Source: Candidatus Woesearchaeota archaeon (GTDB taxonomy: Archaea; Nanobdellota; Nanobdellia; SCGC-AAA011-G17; UBA489). From it: a stretch of 32,221 nt of DNA. Location of the stretch: the NCBI GenBank assembly GCA_016845225.1, contig JAERTB010000014.1, positions 1 to 32,221 on the forward strand, given 5' to 3'. The translations under genes and the position numbers were made by a program. The notes under the pieces are model-generated. The model did no database searches. It was not told the DNA's origin and saw only the letters and a list, made by a program, of their open reading frames with translations. This document shows, in pieces, positions 1 to 9,161 of this stretch (its first letter is position 1; the number at the start of each line of letters is the position of its first letter).

Positions 1-1
1 A

Positions 2-1144
2 GAAAATCTTACAGGATTTACAGGTTTAATACAATGGAACGCATCAGATGAAACTGTAGACGGAACTTACACTATTAATATTAGTGCAACTGATGACGGT
101 ACAAGTTATGAAAATACAATAACTACTATTGTAGATCATACAAATCCTCTTTCAACTGTGGTAATTACAGGGAGCAAAGATAGTATAAGAGATCAAGATC
201 TTACATCTGTAGCTACTGTTGATTATGGTGCAGATTTAGTTGTAGATTGTGGTGTTTCAGATGCGACAGCAGGATTAAGCAGTACTAGAAGTGCAATTTT
301 AATTAAATATCCTGGTGTGACAAGTTTTGCAAACATTACTTCTTCATTAATTACTACATCAAATAGCACATTAAAGGCTTCATTGGGAAATGCTGAAACA
401 AGTTTCTTAGGTAGTTTTGAAATTCAATGTAGTTTCTATGATCAGGCAGGAAATTCAAATGATACTTATTACAATTTTTCAACTCAATCAGTAGTTGTAG
501 ATAAGGGATCACCATTTACAAATGAAAACTTTGTTTCACCTATTGGTAAGACCTTAATTGGTAGAGGGACTGTTGAAAATTATGCTACTAAATATGGAGC
601 ACTTCCAGAAGATGGAGATGCTAGATTAATTAAGAAACAAGGCGGAATTAAATTATTGATTGGTGGAGAAAAACATACAGTTATGGTTGATGATATTGAT
701 GACGCTTCAGCAACTTTAACAATTTCAAGTGAACCATTTACATTCGATATTAATGTTGATGAGACAAAAGAAGTAGATGTGAATGGAGATGGAACAAACG
801 ATCTTGAAATATATTTACATAAAATTCACCAGAGGGCAGCAGACTTAGTATTCAAGGAAATTGCAACGCCTGTTGTGATCGAAGAAGATGTTGTGACAGA
901 AGAAGTTGAAGAAGAAGTTGTAATGCCTGAAGAAGAATCAAAGGACCTTGGTTGGTTATGGACCCTATTCATCTTAGTAATCGTAATAGTAATTTTCATG
1001 TTTATTTTACATAAATTTACTGGCGGTGCTAAGGGCGGAGCTACAGGTGTTAAATTTAAACCTAGAGACTTAGGATCTTCAAGAGATGGTTCTTGGGGAA
1101 CTCCTGAAGTTTCTTCTAAGAAGGGTTCAAAACCCTTTTATTAA
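2..1144 (+). CDS. C-terminal part of a large surface/secreted protein with a single C-terminal TM anchor (5' end outside window)
   Basis: The frame is open from base 2, upstream of the listed GTG at 158. Ig/adhesin-like Thr/Ser-rich sequence, acidic linker (EEDVVTEEVEEEVVMPEEE), then TM helix LGWLWTLFILVIVIVIFMFILHKF. Confidence 0.75.
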   Translation, partial: ENLTGFTGLIQWNASDETVDGTYTINISATDDGTSYENTITTIVDHTNPLSTVVITGSKDSIRDQDLTSVATVDYGADLVVDCGVSDATAGLSSTRSAILIKYPGVTSFANITSSLITTSNSTLKASLGNAETSFLGSFEIQCSFYDQAGNSNDTYYNFSTQSVVVDKGSPFTNENFVSPIGKTLIGRGTVENYATKYGALPEDGDARLIKKQGGIKLLIGGEKHTVMVDDIDDASATLTISSEPFTFDINVDETKEVDVNGDGTNDLEIYLHKIHQRAADLVFKEIATPVVIEEDVVTEEVEEEVVMPEEESKDLGWLWTLFILVIVIVIFMFILHKFTGGAKGGATGVKFKPRDLGSSRDGSWGTPEVSSKKGSKPFY

Positions 1145-1188
1145 ATTCTAAAAACTTTTTAAATAGAAATTTATTCTAATTGCTTACT

Positions 1189-2031
1189 ATGGCAACGAAT
1201 GTAACCTTTGATTATCAGAAAGCTGAAGAGAAATATAGGGACGCTGATAGTCTTGAAGAGAAGATGAATTGTTTGAAAAAAATGCTCCAAACTGCGCCCA
1301 AACATAAATCTGCAGGAAATTTATTAGCTTCTATTAAGGAAAGAATTGCCAAATTAAAATTGCAGATGGATCGCCAAAAAAAGGCATCTAAGGGGAGCGG
1401 ATATTCGTTAACAATCAAGAAGGAAGGCGCAGCTCAAGTTTGTTTAGTCGGAAAAACAAATACTGGAAAAAGCACTCTGTTGAAAGAACTTACAGGTTCT
1501 AATGTCGAAATAGCAGATTATGAATTTACTACTAAACGTCCAGAAGTTGCAATTATGGATTATGAAGGAGTTAAGATTCAAGTTATTGAAATTCCTGCTA
1601 TAGTCGAAGATTTAGAAGAAAGTGTGATGGGTCCAACATTTATTAGTATTATGAAGCATGCAGATTTGTTAGTTTTGATGTTTAATGATGCAAAAGAAAA
1701 AGCATTCTTAGATAAAGAATTAGATGGAATAAAAACAGAAAGAACAGTGTATAATAATCAAGCTAAAGAAAAATTTTCTAAATTACTTTGGGAACGTATT
1801 GGAATGATCAAAGTCTATACTAAACAAGCAGGAAAAGAAAAAGATTTTCCTCCAGTTGCTTTTAACAAAGGGGCTACTGTGGGAGATGTAACTCAAAAAG
1901 TACATAAGGATTTTGTTAAGAATTTTAAATATGCAAAAATTTCTGGAAAAAGTGCTAAATTTAAATGGCAAACTGTGGGAAAAGATCATGTGTTAAAAGA
2001 CGATGATATTGTTGAATTACATATGAAGTAA
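1189..2031 (+). CDS. DRG/OBG-like GTPase with C-terminal TGS domain
   Basis: P-loop LVGKTNTGKSTLL and C-terminal TGS-like segment (HKDFVKNFKYAKISGKSAKFKWQTVGKDHVLKDDDIVELH). ATG at 1189 preferred over the GTG/TTG-type start at 1180. Confidence 0.8.
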   Translation: MATNVTFDYQKAEEKYRDADSLEEKMNCLKKMLQTAPKHKSAGNLLASIKERIAKLKLQMDRQKKASKGSGYSLTIKKEGAAQVCLVGKTNTGKSTLLKELTGSNVEIADYEFTTKRPEVAIMDYEGVKIQVIEIPAIVEDLEESVMGPTFISIMKHADLLVLMFNDAKEKAFLDKELDGIKTERTVYNNQAKEKFSKLLWERIGMIKVYTKQAGKEKDFPPVAFNKGATVGDVTQKVHKDFVKNFKYAKISGKSAKFKWQTVGKDHVLKDDDIVELHMK

Positions 2032-2071
2032 AATGAATAACTTTTAATAGGTTTAATTTGTTTATTTTAAT

Positions 2072-2581
2072 ATGGCAGACTTAAAAGAGAATTTGGAAAA
2101 TATTGAAAAAGCGGAAAAGAATTTTGAAAAAGAGCTTTCCAATTTTAAGAATGAATTTGCTGAAAAAACTGAAATAAAAGAAAGAAATTTTGAAAAAACT
2201 GTTGGCGCATTAATTTCTAAAGATCAAAAAATATTGTTAGTTCAAAGAGGTCATCACCCTTTTAGAGGTACATGGACATTACCTGGAGGGCATATCGAAG
2301 AAGGAGAGGCCGATGAAGAAGCAATTATACGAGAAGTTAAAGAAGAAACTTCTTTAGGTTTTAAACCAGAATATTTTGGAAGTTATGAAGAATGTTTTGA
2401 AGAGTTAGGCTGGTTTGCATATGTTTCTATTTTCAAAGGAGAATTTAAAGGCGAAATAGATATGAAGAAGGTGGATCCAGAAGAGATATTAGATATTAAA
2501 TGGACAAGTTTTAATGAGCTAAAGGATTTAAAAATTGGTTTTGAGCATAGAAAAATTATTGATGAATATTTTTCTTCTTAG
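2072..2581 (+). CDS. NUDIX hydrolase with short N-terminal coiled coil
   Basis: Nudix box GGHIEEGEADEEAIIREVKEETSLG. Confidence 0.9.
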   Translation: MADLKENLENIEKAEKNFEKELSNFKNEFAEKTEIKERNFEKTVGALISKDQKILLVQRGHHPFRGTWTLPGGHIEEGEADEEAIIREVKEETSLGFKPEYFGSYEECFEELGWFAYVSIFKGEFKGEIDMKKVDPEEILDIKWTSFNELKDLKIGFEHRKIIDEYFSS

Positions 2582-2629
2582 TTAATTATATAAGTGAGGA
2601 AGTGTTAATTTATTTTTGGAGGGATTATT

Positions 2630-3022
2630 ATGAGCAAAGTAAATTATGTAGGATTAAAGTCATTAGATACAACAGAGGGAGAAATTTTGAAAACCTTGGT
2701 ATTAAAATATTTGGTTAAGTTAGATAGATCACTTCCAAATGGAAATGTTAAGTTTCATGTTAAACTTCACGAAATTGGAGGGAAAGTAAAATATTCTTTT
2801 CATGCAAGAGTTAAGGCAGAAAAAGAAATATTAACTTCTGCTGCAGATGATTGGGATTTGAGAAGAACAGTTCACAAAGTTATGAAGAAATTACTTAGTT
2901 CTGTAGAAAATAAACTTAGATTGGATGGTCAAAAACAAGAAAAGTTTCACCCTAAAAAGGCCAAAAGAGGATTTGGTAAAAGTATCAAAATGAAACTTAA
3001 GGGATTGGTTAAATTTAGATGA
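2630..3022 (+). CDS. small basic protein, possible HPF/ribosome-associated-inhibitor-like fold
   Basis: Good SD (ggaggg) upstream of ATG. Predicted beta-alpha-beta-beta-beta-alpha pattern with a Lys/Arg-rich tail. Confidence 0.55.
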   Translation: MSKVNYVGLKSLDTTEGEILKTLVLKYLVKLDRSLPNGNVKFHVKLHEIGGKVKYSFHARVKAEKEILTSAADDWDLRRTVHKVMKKLLSSVENKLRLDGQKQEKFHPKKAKRGFGKSIKMKLKGLVKFR

Positions 3023-3363
3023 GTTTTAAACAGGTTATTCTTGTACGGGCAGATTTGAAAATGCCCAAAGGAAAACTTGCAGTGCAAGTAGCACATGCTA
3101 GTGTTGAAGCAGTACTAGGTTCAAGTCAAGAAAAAGTTAATGCTTGGAAAAGAAATGGTATGAAAAAAATAACTTTGAAAGTTATTGATAAAGAAGATTT
3201 AATGTATTATGTAAAGAAAGCTAGATCCCATAAATTGAAAACTGGTTTAATTACGGATGCAGGAAAAACTTTTTTTGATACTCATACTACTACTTGTTGT
3301 GCAATTGGTCCAGATGAAGAAGGAAAAATTGATACCGTAACTGGCGAACTTAAAATGATTTAG
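3019..3363 (+). CDS. pth2: peptidyl-tRNA hydrolase Pth2
   Basis: KQVILVRADLKMPKGKLAVQVAHASVEA ... GLITDAGKT ... TTCCAIGPDEEGKIDTVTGELKMI is diagnostic of PTH2. Confidence 0.95.
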   Translation: MSFKQVILVRADLKMPKGKLAVQVAHASVEAVLGSSQEKVNAWKRNGMKKITLKVIDKEDLMYYVKKARSHKLKTGLITDAGKTFFDTHTTTCCAIGPDEEGKIDTVTGELKMI

Positions 3364-3369
3364 TAAAAA

Positions 3370-3488
3370 GGTAGACAACTAACCAGGGTTCCCACAGCAA
3401 AGTGCAGTACAACCTGGAACGTGGGATTGCTTAACTTCTGTGTTCGAAATGGGAACAGGTGGAACCAATCCGCTATGGTCGTCTGACT
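3370..3488 (-). rRNA. rrf: 5S ribosomal RNA
   Basis: Reverse complement contains GACGACCATAGCGG ... CCACCTGTTCCCATTTCGAACACAGAAGTTAAGC. A minus-strand TATA-like CATTTTTAAATAGC lies about 25 nt upstream. Confidence 0.93.
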
Positions 3489-3590
3489 AGAATTCTTCAA
3501 TTGCTATTTAAAAATGTTTTGGAAGTGTTTTTGGATTATCTTCGGAATTTCTTAGGCAACTGCTATTAAAAGTAATTATTACTTGTTTCT

Positions 3591-4601
3591 ATGAGATTAA
3601 TAATTGTAGTTTTGGTAGTTTTGGGTTGTTTCTATGTGCCTGTTGAGGCTTATAACACATGTACTAATTTTGAAGTTATCTCTGATAATTCTACCCGTTA
3701 TAATGGCCCTCCTAGCATTTTTGGAGATCAAGTAGTTTGGGCTAGTGAAGGGAATATTGTGGCCTATAATCTATCTAATAAGGTTCTAATGCAGATTACT
3801 AATGATTATTGGTGGAAAGAAGACGTTGAAATCTTTGAAAATAGAGTAGTTTGGGTAGAATATGGCCCAATTGCCCAGATAAGGGGGTGTGATTTTGAAT
3901 TGAACGGATTTAAAGGAGGTTGTTTAGAAAATGATTCTAAATTATGGATAACTAATAGTTTTTCCTTGAAATCTGATCCTGTTTTATTTGAGAATAAACT
4001 GGTTTGGTCTGAATATGATGGAAATGATTTTGAAATTGTTGGTTGTGATTTTGAATTGAACGGATTTAAAGGAGGTTGTTTAGAAAATGATACCAAATTA
4101 TGGATAACGAACAATACTTACGATGATAAAAATCCGGATGTTTTTGAAGATAAATTAGTGTGGGAATTTTTTGATGGAGATTGGAATGTTGGATTTTATG
4201 ATATTTTAAAAGAATCTTCTTTGAGATTGCTAGAACTAGGGGATCAAAGGAGTCCAAAAATTTTAAAGAAAAATGATAGATTTTATGTAGTCTATTCAAG
4301 TAATGAATTAAATGAAGACGATATCTTTTACTATTCATTAAATTCTAAATCTAAAAGAAAACTAAACTTAGTGAATGGCTATGATGAATGGAATGTTGAA
4401 GTAAATAACTTTGGAAATGTTTCTTTGTTTTGGCAGACTTCTAGATCTGGAATTTCAAATTTAGAAGGATATAATGGAGAATTTATTGATGCATCTTATA
4501 GCGGGTTGGATAATCAAAGAGAATTGGATGTGTATGAAAATAAATTAGTTTTCCAGAGAATTAATTCTGGAAAAGAAGAAATTTGGATAAGTTACTGTTA
4601 A
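3591..4601 (+). CDS. secreted TolB/PD40-like beta-propeller protein
   Basis: N-terminal signal peptide; recurring F-G/E-D/N-K-L/V-V-W blades (VWASEG, VWVEYG, LVWSEYDGNDFEI, LVWEFFDGDWNV). Confidence 0.65.
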   Translation: MRLIIVVLVVLGCFYVPVEAYNTCTNFEVISDNSTRYNGPPSIFGDQVVWASEGNIVAYNLSNKVLMQITNDYWWKEDVEIFENRVVWVEYGPIAQIRGCDFELNGFKGGCLENDSKLWITNSFSLKSDPVLFENKLVWSEYDGNDFEIVGCDFELNGFKGGCLENDTKLWITNNTYDDKNPDVFEDKLVWEFFDGDWNVGFYDILKESSLRLLELGDQRSPKILKKNDRFYVVYSSNELNEDDIFYYSLNSKSKRKLNLVNGYDEWNVEVNNFGNVSLFWQTSRSGISNLEGYNGEFIDASYSGLDNQRELDVYENKLVFQRINSGKEEIWISYC

Positions 4602-4799
4602 TCATCCAATAAGTCTAGTGAAAATATCTTTTGCATCTAACCAGGTTCCAAATCCAATTGCCATGATTACAAAAAGAATCATGAAAACTATTAAGACTCT
4701 TAATAATTGATTAGTTTTTCTTATCTCTTTATTTGTTCTTTCAAGATTTTCCTGAGAAAATCCATAAAGTTTGTTTCCTTTTTCGTCTTTGTATTCCAT
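4602..4799 (-). CDS. small single-TM protein
   Basis: Start MEYKDEKGNKLYGF with SD-like AGGGGG upstream; TM LLRVLIVFMILFVIMAIGFG. Confidence 0.6.
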   Translation of the reverse strand: MEYKDEKGNKLYGFSQENLERTNKEIRKTNQLLRVLIVFMILFVIMAIGFGTWLDAKDIFTRLIG

Positions 4800-4819
4800 C
4801 GCTATTGCCCCCTGTAGCA

Positions 4820-5593
4820 TTATTCTGCAGTATAAGAGATATTTAAGCCTTTATCTTCTAGACTTTCTTTTATTGCTTCTTTATCTGTTTGTACCCAATT
4901 GTATTTAAGTGGATCAACTGGAGAAATTAATCCTTGATCCATATCAATGAAACAAAATTCTTCAAGAGCTATGAAATTTCTTGCAACTTCCGTTTTAAGA
5001 TTTCCTAGCAGACTGTAGAAAAATTTAGGTTTTTCTTTGTTCATTCCTACTAGTTCTCCAATATTCGCAATTAGATGATAGTCTGCAATTAGATTATCTA
5101 ACATTTTATATGCTTCTAATCCTGAACTGTAACTTAGGTTGAAGTAATATGCAGTATTGATTAAGTAACCTGACTCAGAACAACTAAATCCTTCTATGTC
5201 TCCAGCAAATCCCTTTGAACCATATTGATTTCCTAAATGATAATTTTTTTGAGCTAAAAGCATCATTGCACGTGCATCTATAAATAATAATGTTGCCTGT
5301 TCTTCTTTTGTTTTTTCTGAATGAACGTTATTTGCGACTTCTTCACGTATTAATTTTAGTTCTTCAAGATAGGCATCAATATGTTTGTAATTGATTAAAG
5401 ATTCTGCTTCGCCGCCAATCATTTCTGCTTTGAATGAAGTTTCATACTTTTGATCTAACTCCGTTATTTGATCGAATGTAGTTTTGAATTCTACATTTTT
5501 TGAATTTAAAAATAATGTGAATATTATTATTGCGGCTAGTATTCCTAGTGCTATTTTGATACTTTTTTTATGGGTTTTAATTAGTTTTTTCAT
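4820..5593 (-). CDS. hypothetical membrane-anchored (N-terminal TM) protein
   Basis: Refined start MKKLIKTHKKSIKIALGILAAIIIFTLFL; the listed longer start overlaps the divergent rnp4 gene. Confidence 0.65.
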   Translation of the reverse strand: MKKLIKTHKKSIKIALGILAAIIIFTLFLNSKNVEFKTTFDQITELDQKYETSFKAEMIGGEAESLINYKHIDAYLEELKLIREEVANNVHSEKTKEEQATLLFIDARAMMLLAQKNYHLGNQYGSKGFAGDIEGFSCSESGYLINTAYYFNLSYSSGLEAYKMLDNLIADYHLIANIGELVGMNKEKPKFFYSLLGNLKTEVARNFIALEEFCFIDMDQGLISPVDPLKYNWVQTDKEAIKESLEDKGLNISYTAE

Positions 5594-5669
5594 AGGCTTG
5601 TAATTTTTGTATTGATTTATAATATTTTTGATTGAAAAGTTATTTATATAGGGATTATAAGATAAGTGT

Positions 5670-5978
5670 ATGGCCAGAAGAAATTTTGATGTTAAAGGGA
5701 TTGCAAGAGAAAGAATTTTGGAGTTGTTTAAACAGGCAGAGGACCAATTTAACAAACATTCTGAAAGAAGCAATAAATATGTTAAAATGGCTTTAAGATT
5801 AGCCGCTAAGAGTGGAATTAGGATGCCTAAGAAGGTTAGAAGGAGTTACTGTAGGAATTGTAAAAGTTATCTGGTTAGTGGAAAAAACTCTAAAATAAGA
5901 ACTAGAAATGGGAAATTAGTGGTTTCTTGTCTAGTTTGTGGAAGTCATAGAAGAATGATATTAAAGCCTAAATTTTAA
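5670..5978 (+). CDS. rnp4: RNase P protein component 4 (Rpp21/Rpr2 family)
   Basis: N-terminal helices plus zinc ribbon CRNCKSYLVSG...LVVSCLVCGSHRRM. Confidence 0.88.
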   Translation: MARRNFDVKGIARERILELFKQAEDQFNKHSERSNKYVKMALRLAAKSGIRMPKKVRRSYCRNCKSYLVSGKNSKIRTRNGKLVVSCLVCGSHRRMILKPKF

Positions 5979-6432
5979 AGTAAGTTAGTAAGTTTTTCTT
6001 TTTATTGATTATTTTTGATTGTTTGAATTTGTGTGGCATTAGTTCTTTGTATAGGTTATACCATTCGTTTTTTTGCCATTCTTTTTCTTTTTTTAACATA
6101 TAAGAAAATCCCCTGGCCATTAAATCTTTATCAACAACTCCTCCTTTGTGAGGATGTTTGTATTTTCTTGGTAAATGTGAATGGAATCCATGAGAATAAT
6201 GCACTATTTCATGAGCGATTGTTAATTTGATTACATCTTCTGGAACTTGAAGATTTTGAAAAATTTTATTTATTGCAATTTCTGTGGTTTTATCTTTCTT
6301 TGTGGTTATGTGTCCAAATTTATTTTTCCACTGCCCTTTCCATCTTATAGATACATTCTTTTTTTCTACGTCTGGAAAAAATAGTTGCCAGATTTGTTCA
6401 AATCTTTGATTTAACCACTCATCATCTCTCAT
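5968..6432 (-). CDS. SprT-like zinc metalloprotease-family protein
   Basis: HEIVHYSHGFHSH (HExxH plus downstream His) in a short SprT-like context. Confidence 0.65.
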   Translation of the reverse strand: MRDDEWLNQRFEQIWQLFFPDVEKKNVSIRWKGQWKNKFGHITTKKDKTTEIAINKIFQNLQVPEDVIKLTIAHEIVHYSHGFHSHLPRKYKHPHKGGVVDKDLMARGFSYMLKKEKEWQKNEWYNLYKELMPHKFKQSKIINKKKNLLTYFKI

Positions 6433-6486
6433 TTTTAGAAAGTAGTTACTATGTATTAAAAATATTGTTGTGAAGAATATTGCTAA

Positions 6487-6684
6487 TTAAGCTCTCTTGA
6501 ACTGTGCAACAGTATCAATAAGATCTGTGTGACCTAAGAAAGTTGCTTTACAACAGTAACGGTCAAGACCCAGGTCTTTCATTACTTTTTTCTTTTCTTC
6601 GCCTTTTTCAACTCTTTGGGTGTATTCTTCCCAAAGGTGACTAATTGGTTTGCCACACGAAAAACATCTTACTGGTATTATCAT
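6487..6684 (-). CDS. rpoN: DNA-directed RNA polymerase subunit N (Rpb10)
   Basis: MIIPVRCFSCGKPISHLWEEY...LGLDRYCC, the canonical RpoN signature; start refined from the listed ORF. Confidence 0.96.
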   Translation of the reverse strand: MIIPVRCFSCGKPISHLWEEYTQRVEKGEEKKKVMKDLGLDRYCCKATFLGHTDLIDTVAQFKRA

Positions 6685-6697
6685 TTTGAATATTATA

Positions 6698-7105
6698 CTA
6701 ACGGTATGACTTTTGTCTCTTTGCACGAGGTTTTGAGTCGTTTGGTTTGTGAGGTTCGTTTCTTCTCACGTCTGCTACTAGCAGGTGTCTATCATAATTT
6801 AATAAATCTTTCTTTAATTGAGGATCTTTCTTTGAAAAAGCAAAGATTGCTTTTGCGATTGCTAATCTTGTTGCTTCTATTTGGCTTTCTGAGCCTCCGC
6901 CATGAACTTTAATTTTAATATCTACTTTTGAAGCTAATTCTTGAGCTAATTCTAATGGCTCCTGTAATCTTAATCTTGAAACCAGTGGTTCAATTGTTGC
7001 TAAACTTTGTTGGTTGATTACTACGTTTCCTGTTCCTTCTTTAACTGTAGCTCTTGCTATTGCTTTTTTTCTGCTACCTGATACGTTAAAGATTGTTTTT
7101 TTCAT
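6698..7105 (-). CDS. rps9: 30S ribosomal protein S9 (uS9)
   Basis: SGSRKKAIARATVKEGTG ... DPQLKKDLLNYDRHLL...EPHKPNDSKPRAKRQKSYR. Confidence 0.96.
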   Translation of the reverse strand: MKKTIFNVSGSRKKAIARATVKEGTGNVVINQQSLATIEPLVSRLRLQEPLELAQELASKVDIKIKVHGGGSESQIEATRLAIAKAIFAFSKKDPQLKKDLLNYDRHLLVADVRRNEPHKPNDSKPRAKRQKSYR

Positions 7106-7518
7106 TTTCTTCTACCTAGTAATTTAGACACTTCTTTTAGACGAATATATTTAAGAGTTTGCGTTTTACTTATGTTTGCTTCTGGAATTGTAATTGTTTT
7201 TTTTCCTTCAAGCTCTTCTGGAACGCCAATATGGCATTTAACTTTTGCATATGCTGCTATTCCTCTTGGTTGTTTGTGTGGAAGCATTCCTCTGATCATT
7301 CTTCTCATGAATTTGTCTTCTCTCTTTGGAATGAAAGGTCCTTTGTATGGGTGCCCCCTTTCTTGTCTATGAAGTTGTTTCTTCATAACATCTGCTTTGC
7401 TTCCAGTAATTAGTATTTTTTCTGAGTTGATTACTTCTATTTCGTTACCAAGTAATGCTTGTTTTGCAGCGTAGCTAGCAAGTCTTCCAGCAATTAAATT
7501 ATTTCCATCGATTATCAT
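7102..7518 (-). CDS. rpl13: 50S ribosomal protein L13 (uL13)
   Basis: IIDGNNLIAGRLASYAAKQALLG...RMIRGMLPHKQPRG. Confidence 0.96.
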   Translation of the reverse strand: MIIDGNNLIAGRLASYAAKQALLGNEIEVINSEKILITGSKADVMKKQLHRQERGHPYKGPFIPKREDKFMRRMIRGMLPHKQPRGIAAYAKVKCHIGVPEELEGKKTITIPEANISKTQTLKYIRLKEVSKLLGRRK

Positions 7519-7519
7519 T

Positions 7520-7870
7520 TTAACAAAGTAATTTGATTTTGCTCCCTTTTGGATTATCTTTCATAAGTTGTGAAATTGAAATAGAGTCTTTTATTTTTTC
7601 TGTTGCTGAAGCTGAAAATTGCCATGCTGCAACTTTAACTTGTTTTGTTAATTCTCCTGTAGCTAAAACTTTTCCAGGGATTAGAACTGTTTCTCCGTCG
7701 TTGGAGTTTTTATTAATATCTTGTAGATTTACATGACGTCTTTGTCTTGTAGGTCTTTCTAATTCAGTAGCTACTCTTTTCCAGATTTTGGATTTGTTCT
7801 TTATACTAGCTGTTTTTAACTCTACTATGAGTTTTGCTAATTCCGGGTTTGTAGTTCCTGTTCTTTTCAT
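7520..7870 (-). CDS. rpl18e: 50S ribosomal protein L18e (eL18)
   Basis: KRTGTTNPELAKLIVELK...VNLQDINKNSNDGETVLIPGKVLATGEL. Confidence 0.95.
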   Translation of the reverse strand: MKRTGTTNPELAKLIVELKTASIKNKSKIWKRVATELERPTRQRRHVNLQDINKNSNDGETVLIPGKVLATGELTKQVKVAAWQFSASATEKIKDSISISQLMKDNPKGSKIKLLC

Positions 7871-7947
7871 TTTAATTTATTTATAGAACACGTTTGTGCT
7901 CTACTATTCGCTTTCGCTTGCAAAGTATGTTATTTTTATGTTTTGGG

Positions 7948-7957
7948 TATATAAGGG
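7948..7957 (-). promoter_or_regulatory. internal TATA-box promoter ahead of rpl18e
   Basis: Minus strand reads ACCCTTATATACCC in the 115-bp gap between rpoD and rpl18e. Confidence 0.5.
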
Positions 7958-7985
7958 TTTCTATGGGTTATTTATGTCCTTAGAA

Positions 7986-8759
7986 TTATAATTTTTTAAT
8001 TGAAGCTTCAAAATCATTGATTTTTGAGTCAAACATTTCAATTGCCTTTGTTAAGATTTCTCCAGGCGCTAATTGTCCCCAAGATTCAATTGTAAAAATG
8101 AAATCTTCTGTACTTGAAGTTACTTCTATTCCATTCATTTCACAAATATCTTCATGAGCTTCATTCCATCTTGTTAAGTCTTTGATTTGTAATCCTGTTC
8201 CTTTCTTTTCAACTACTTCAGAAAGTTTTTCTAAAACTGCTGTAACGTTGCTGTCTTTTGTTGTTGTTAACTGAGGAATTCCTCTGTAGATTGCAAGTCC
8301 TGGTGTGAATTTTGCATGTTCTTTTCCTTGGCCTAATCTTGCAGTTGCAATTAATTCGATTGATTGATCTTCTAAAAGTTTTGTAATTATTGTTTTTTCA
8401 ATTGCAGGAACTACTTTTGGATCCTGACTTTTTAGATCTGAAGCATAAACTGTACATGGTCCTTCTGCTTTCATGGTTAATTTTAATTCGTATTGTGCAC
8501 TATGTGGTCTATCCGCTTCTTTTCCTTCCCATAATTTGTAAGATTTTAAGTCTGTTTTTAGTGGAGTTAATCCTAATCTTAATGCTAACATTTCATCATA
8601 TAATGCAGATCCATTTTTTTTGAATTCAATTTCATCAATAGCCATAGTCGGAACATATGCTAAGATGTATCTTCTGATTGCATTAGCAATTGAAGGGTTT
8701 ATTTTAGAAATTTGGAAAGAAACTTTAGTATCGTCTTTTTTTAGAACTTTGATATCCAT
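7986..8759 (-). CDS. rpoD: DNA-directed RNA polymerase subunit D (Rpo3)
   Basis: NAIRRYILAYVPTMAIDEIEFKKNGSALYDEMLALRLGLTPL. Confidence 0.96.
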   Translation of the reverse strand: MDIKVLKKDDTKVSFQISKINPSIANAIRRYILAYVPTMAIDEIEFKKNGSALYDEMLALRLGLTPLKTDLKSYKLWEGKEADRPHSAQYELKLTMKAEGPCTVYASDLKSQDPKVVPAIEKTIITKLLEDQSIELIATARLGQGKEHAKFTPGLAIYRGIPQLTTTKDSNVTAVLEKLSEVVEKKGTGLQIKDLTRWNEAHEDICEMNGIEVTSSTEDFIFTIESWGQLAPGEILTKAIEMFDSKINDFEASIKKL

Positions 8760-8761
8760 AG

Positions 8762-9160
8762 TTAAACTCTCCTTCCTCTTCTACCGCCTTTCTTTCTACA
8801 TCCGTCTGTAGGTAATCCTGTAACATCTTCGATGATACCGATTCTAATTCCGCTTCTGGATAAAGAACGAACTGCAGCTTGCGCTCCAGGTCCTGGTGAA
8901 TTTGGACCATTATGGCCTCCAGGTGCTCTGATTTTAATATGTAATCCGGTAATTCCTTTTTCTCTTGCTTGTTCAGCTACTTGTTTTGCTGCAGCCATTG
9001 CTGCATTAGGTGAAGATTCTAAACGGTGTGCTTTTACAACCATTCCTCCAGTAACCTTTGCAATTGTTTCTGAACCTGTAATGTCAGTAATATGAATTAT
9101 TGTGTTGTTGCTACTTGAATAAATATGTGCAACTCCCCATCTTGGTTTTTGGTCTGCCAT
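8762..9160 (-). CDS. rps11: 30S ribosomal protein S11 (uS11)
   Basis: [27 protein letters not shown]...[12 protein letters not shown]...[13 protein letters not shown]. Confidence 0.97.
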   Translation of the reverse strand: MADQKPRWGVAHIYSSSNNTIIHITDITGSETIAKVTGGMVVKAHRLESSPNAAMAAAKQVAEQAREKGITGLHIKIRAPGGHNGPNSPGPGAQAAVRSLSRSGIRIGIIEDVTGLPTDGCRKKGGRRGRRV

Positions 9161-9161
9161 T

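Noticed and set aside
3806-4338. Minus-strand ORFs 3806..4114 and 4066..4338
   Set aside because: Antisense to the beta-propeller gene; apparent repeats only mirror the coding repeat.
4820-5773. Full-length listed ORF starting at 5773
   Set aside because: The N-terminal part overlaps the start of divergent rnp4; MKKLIKTHKK at 5593 gives a proper TM start.
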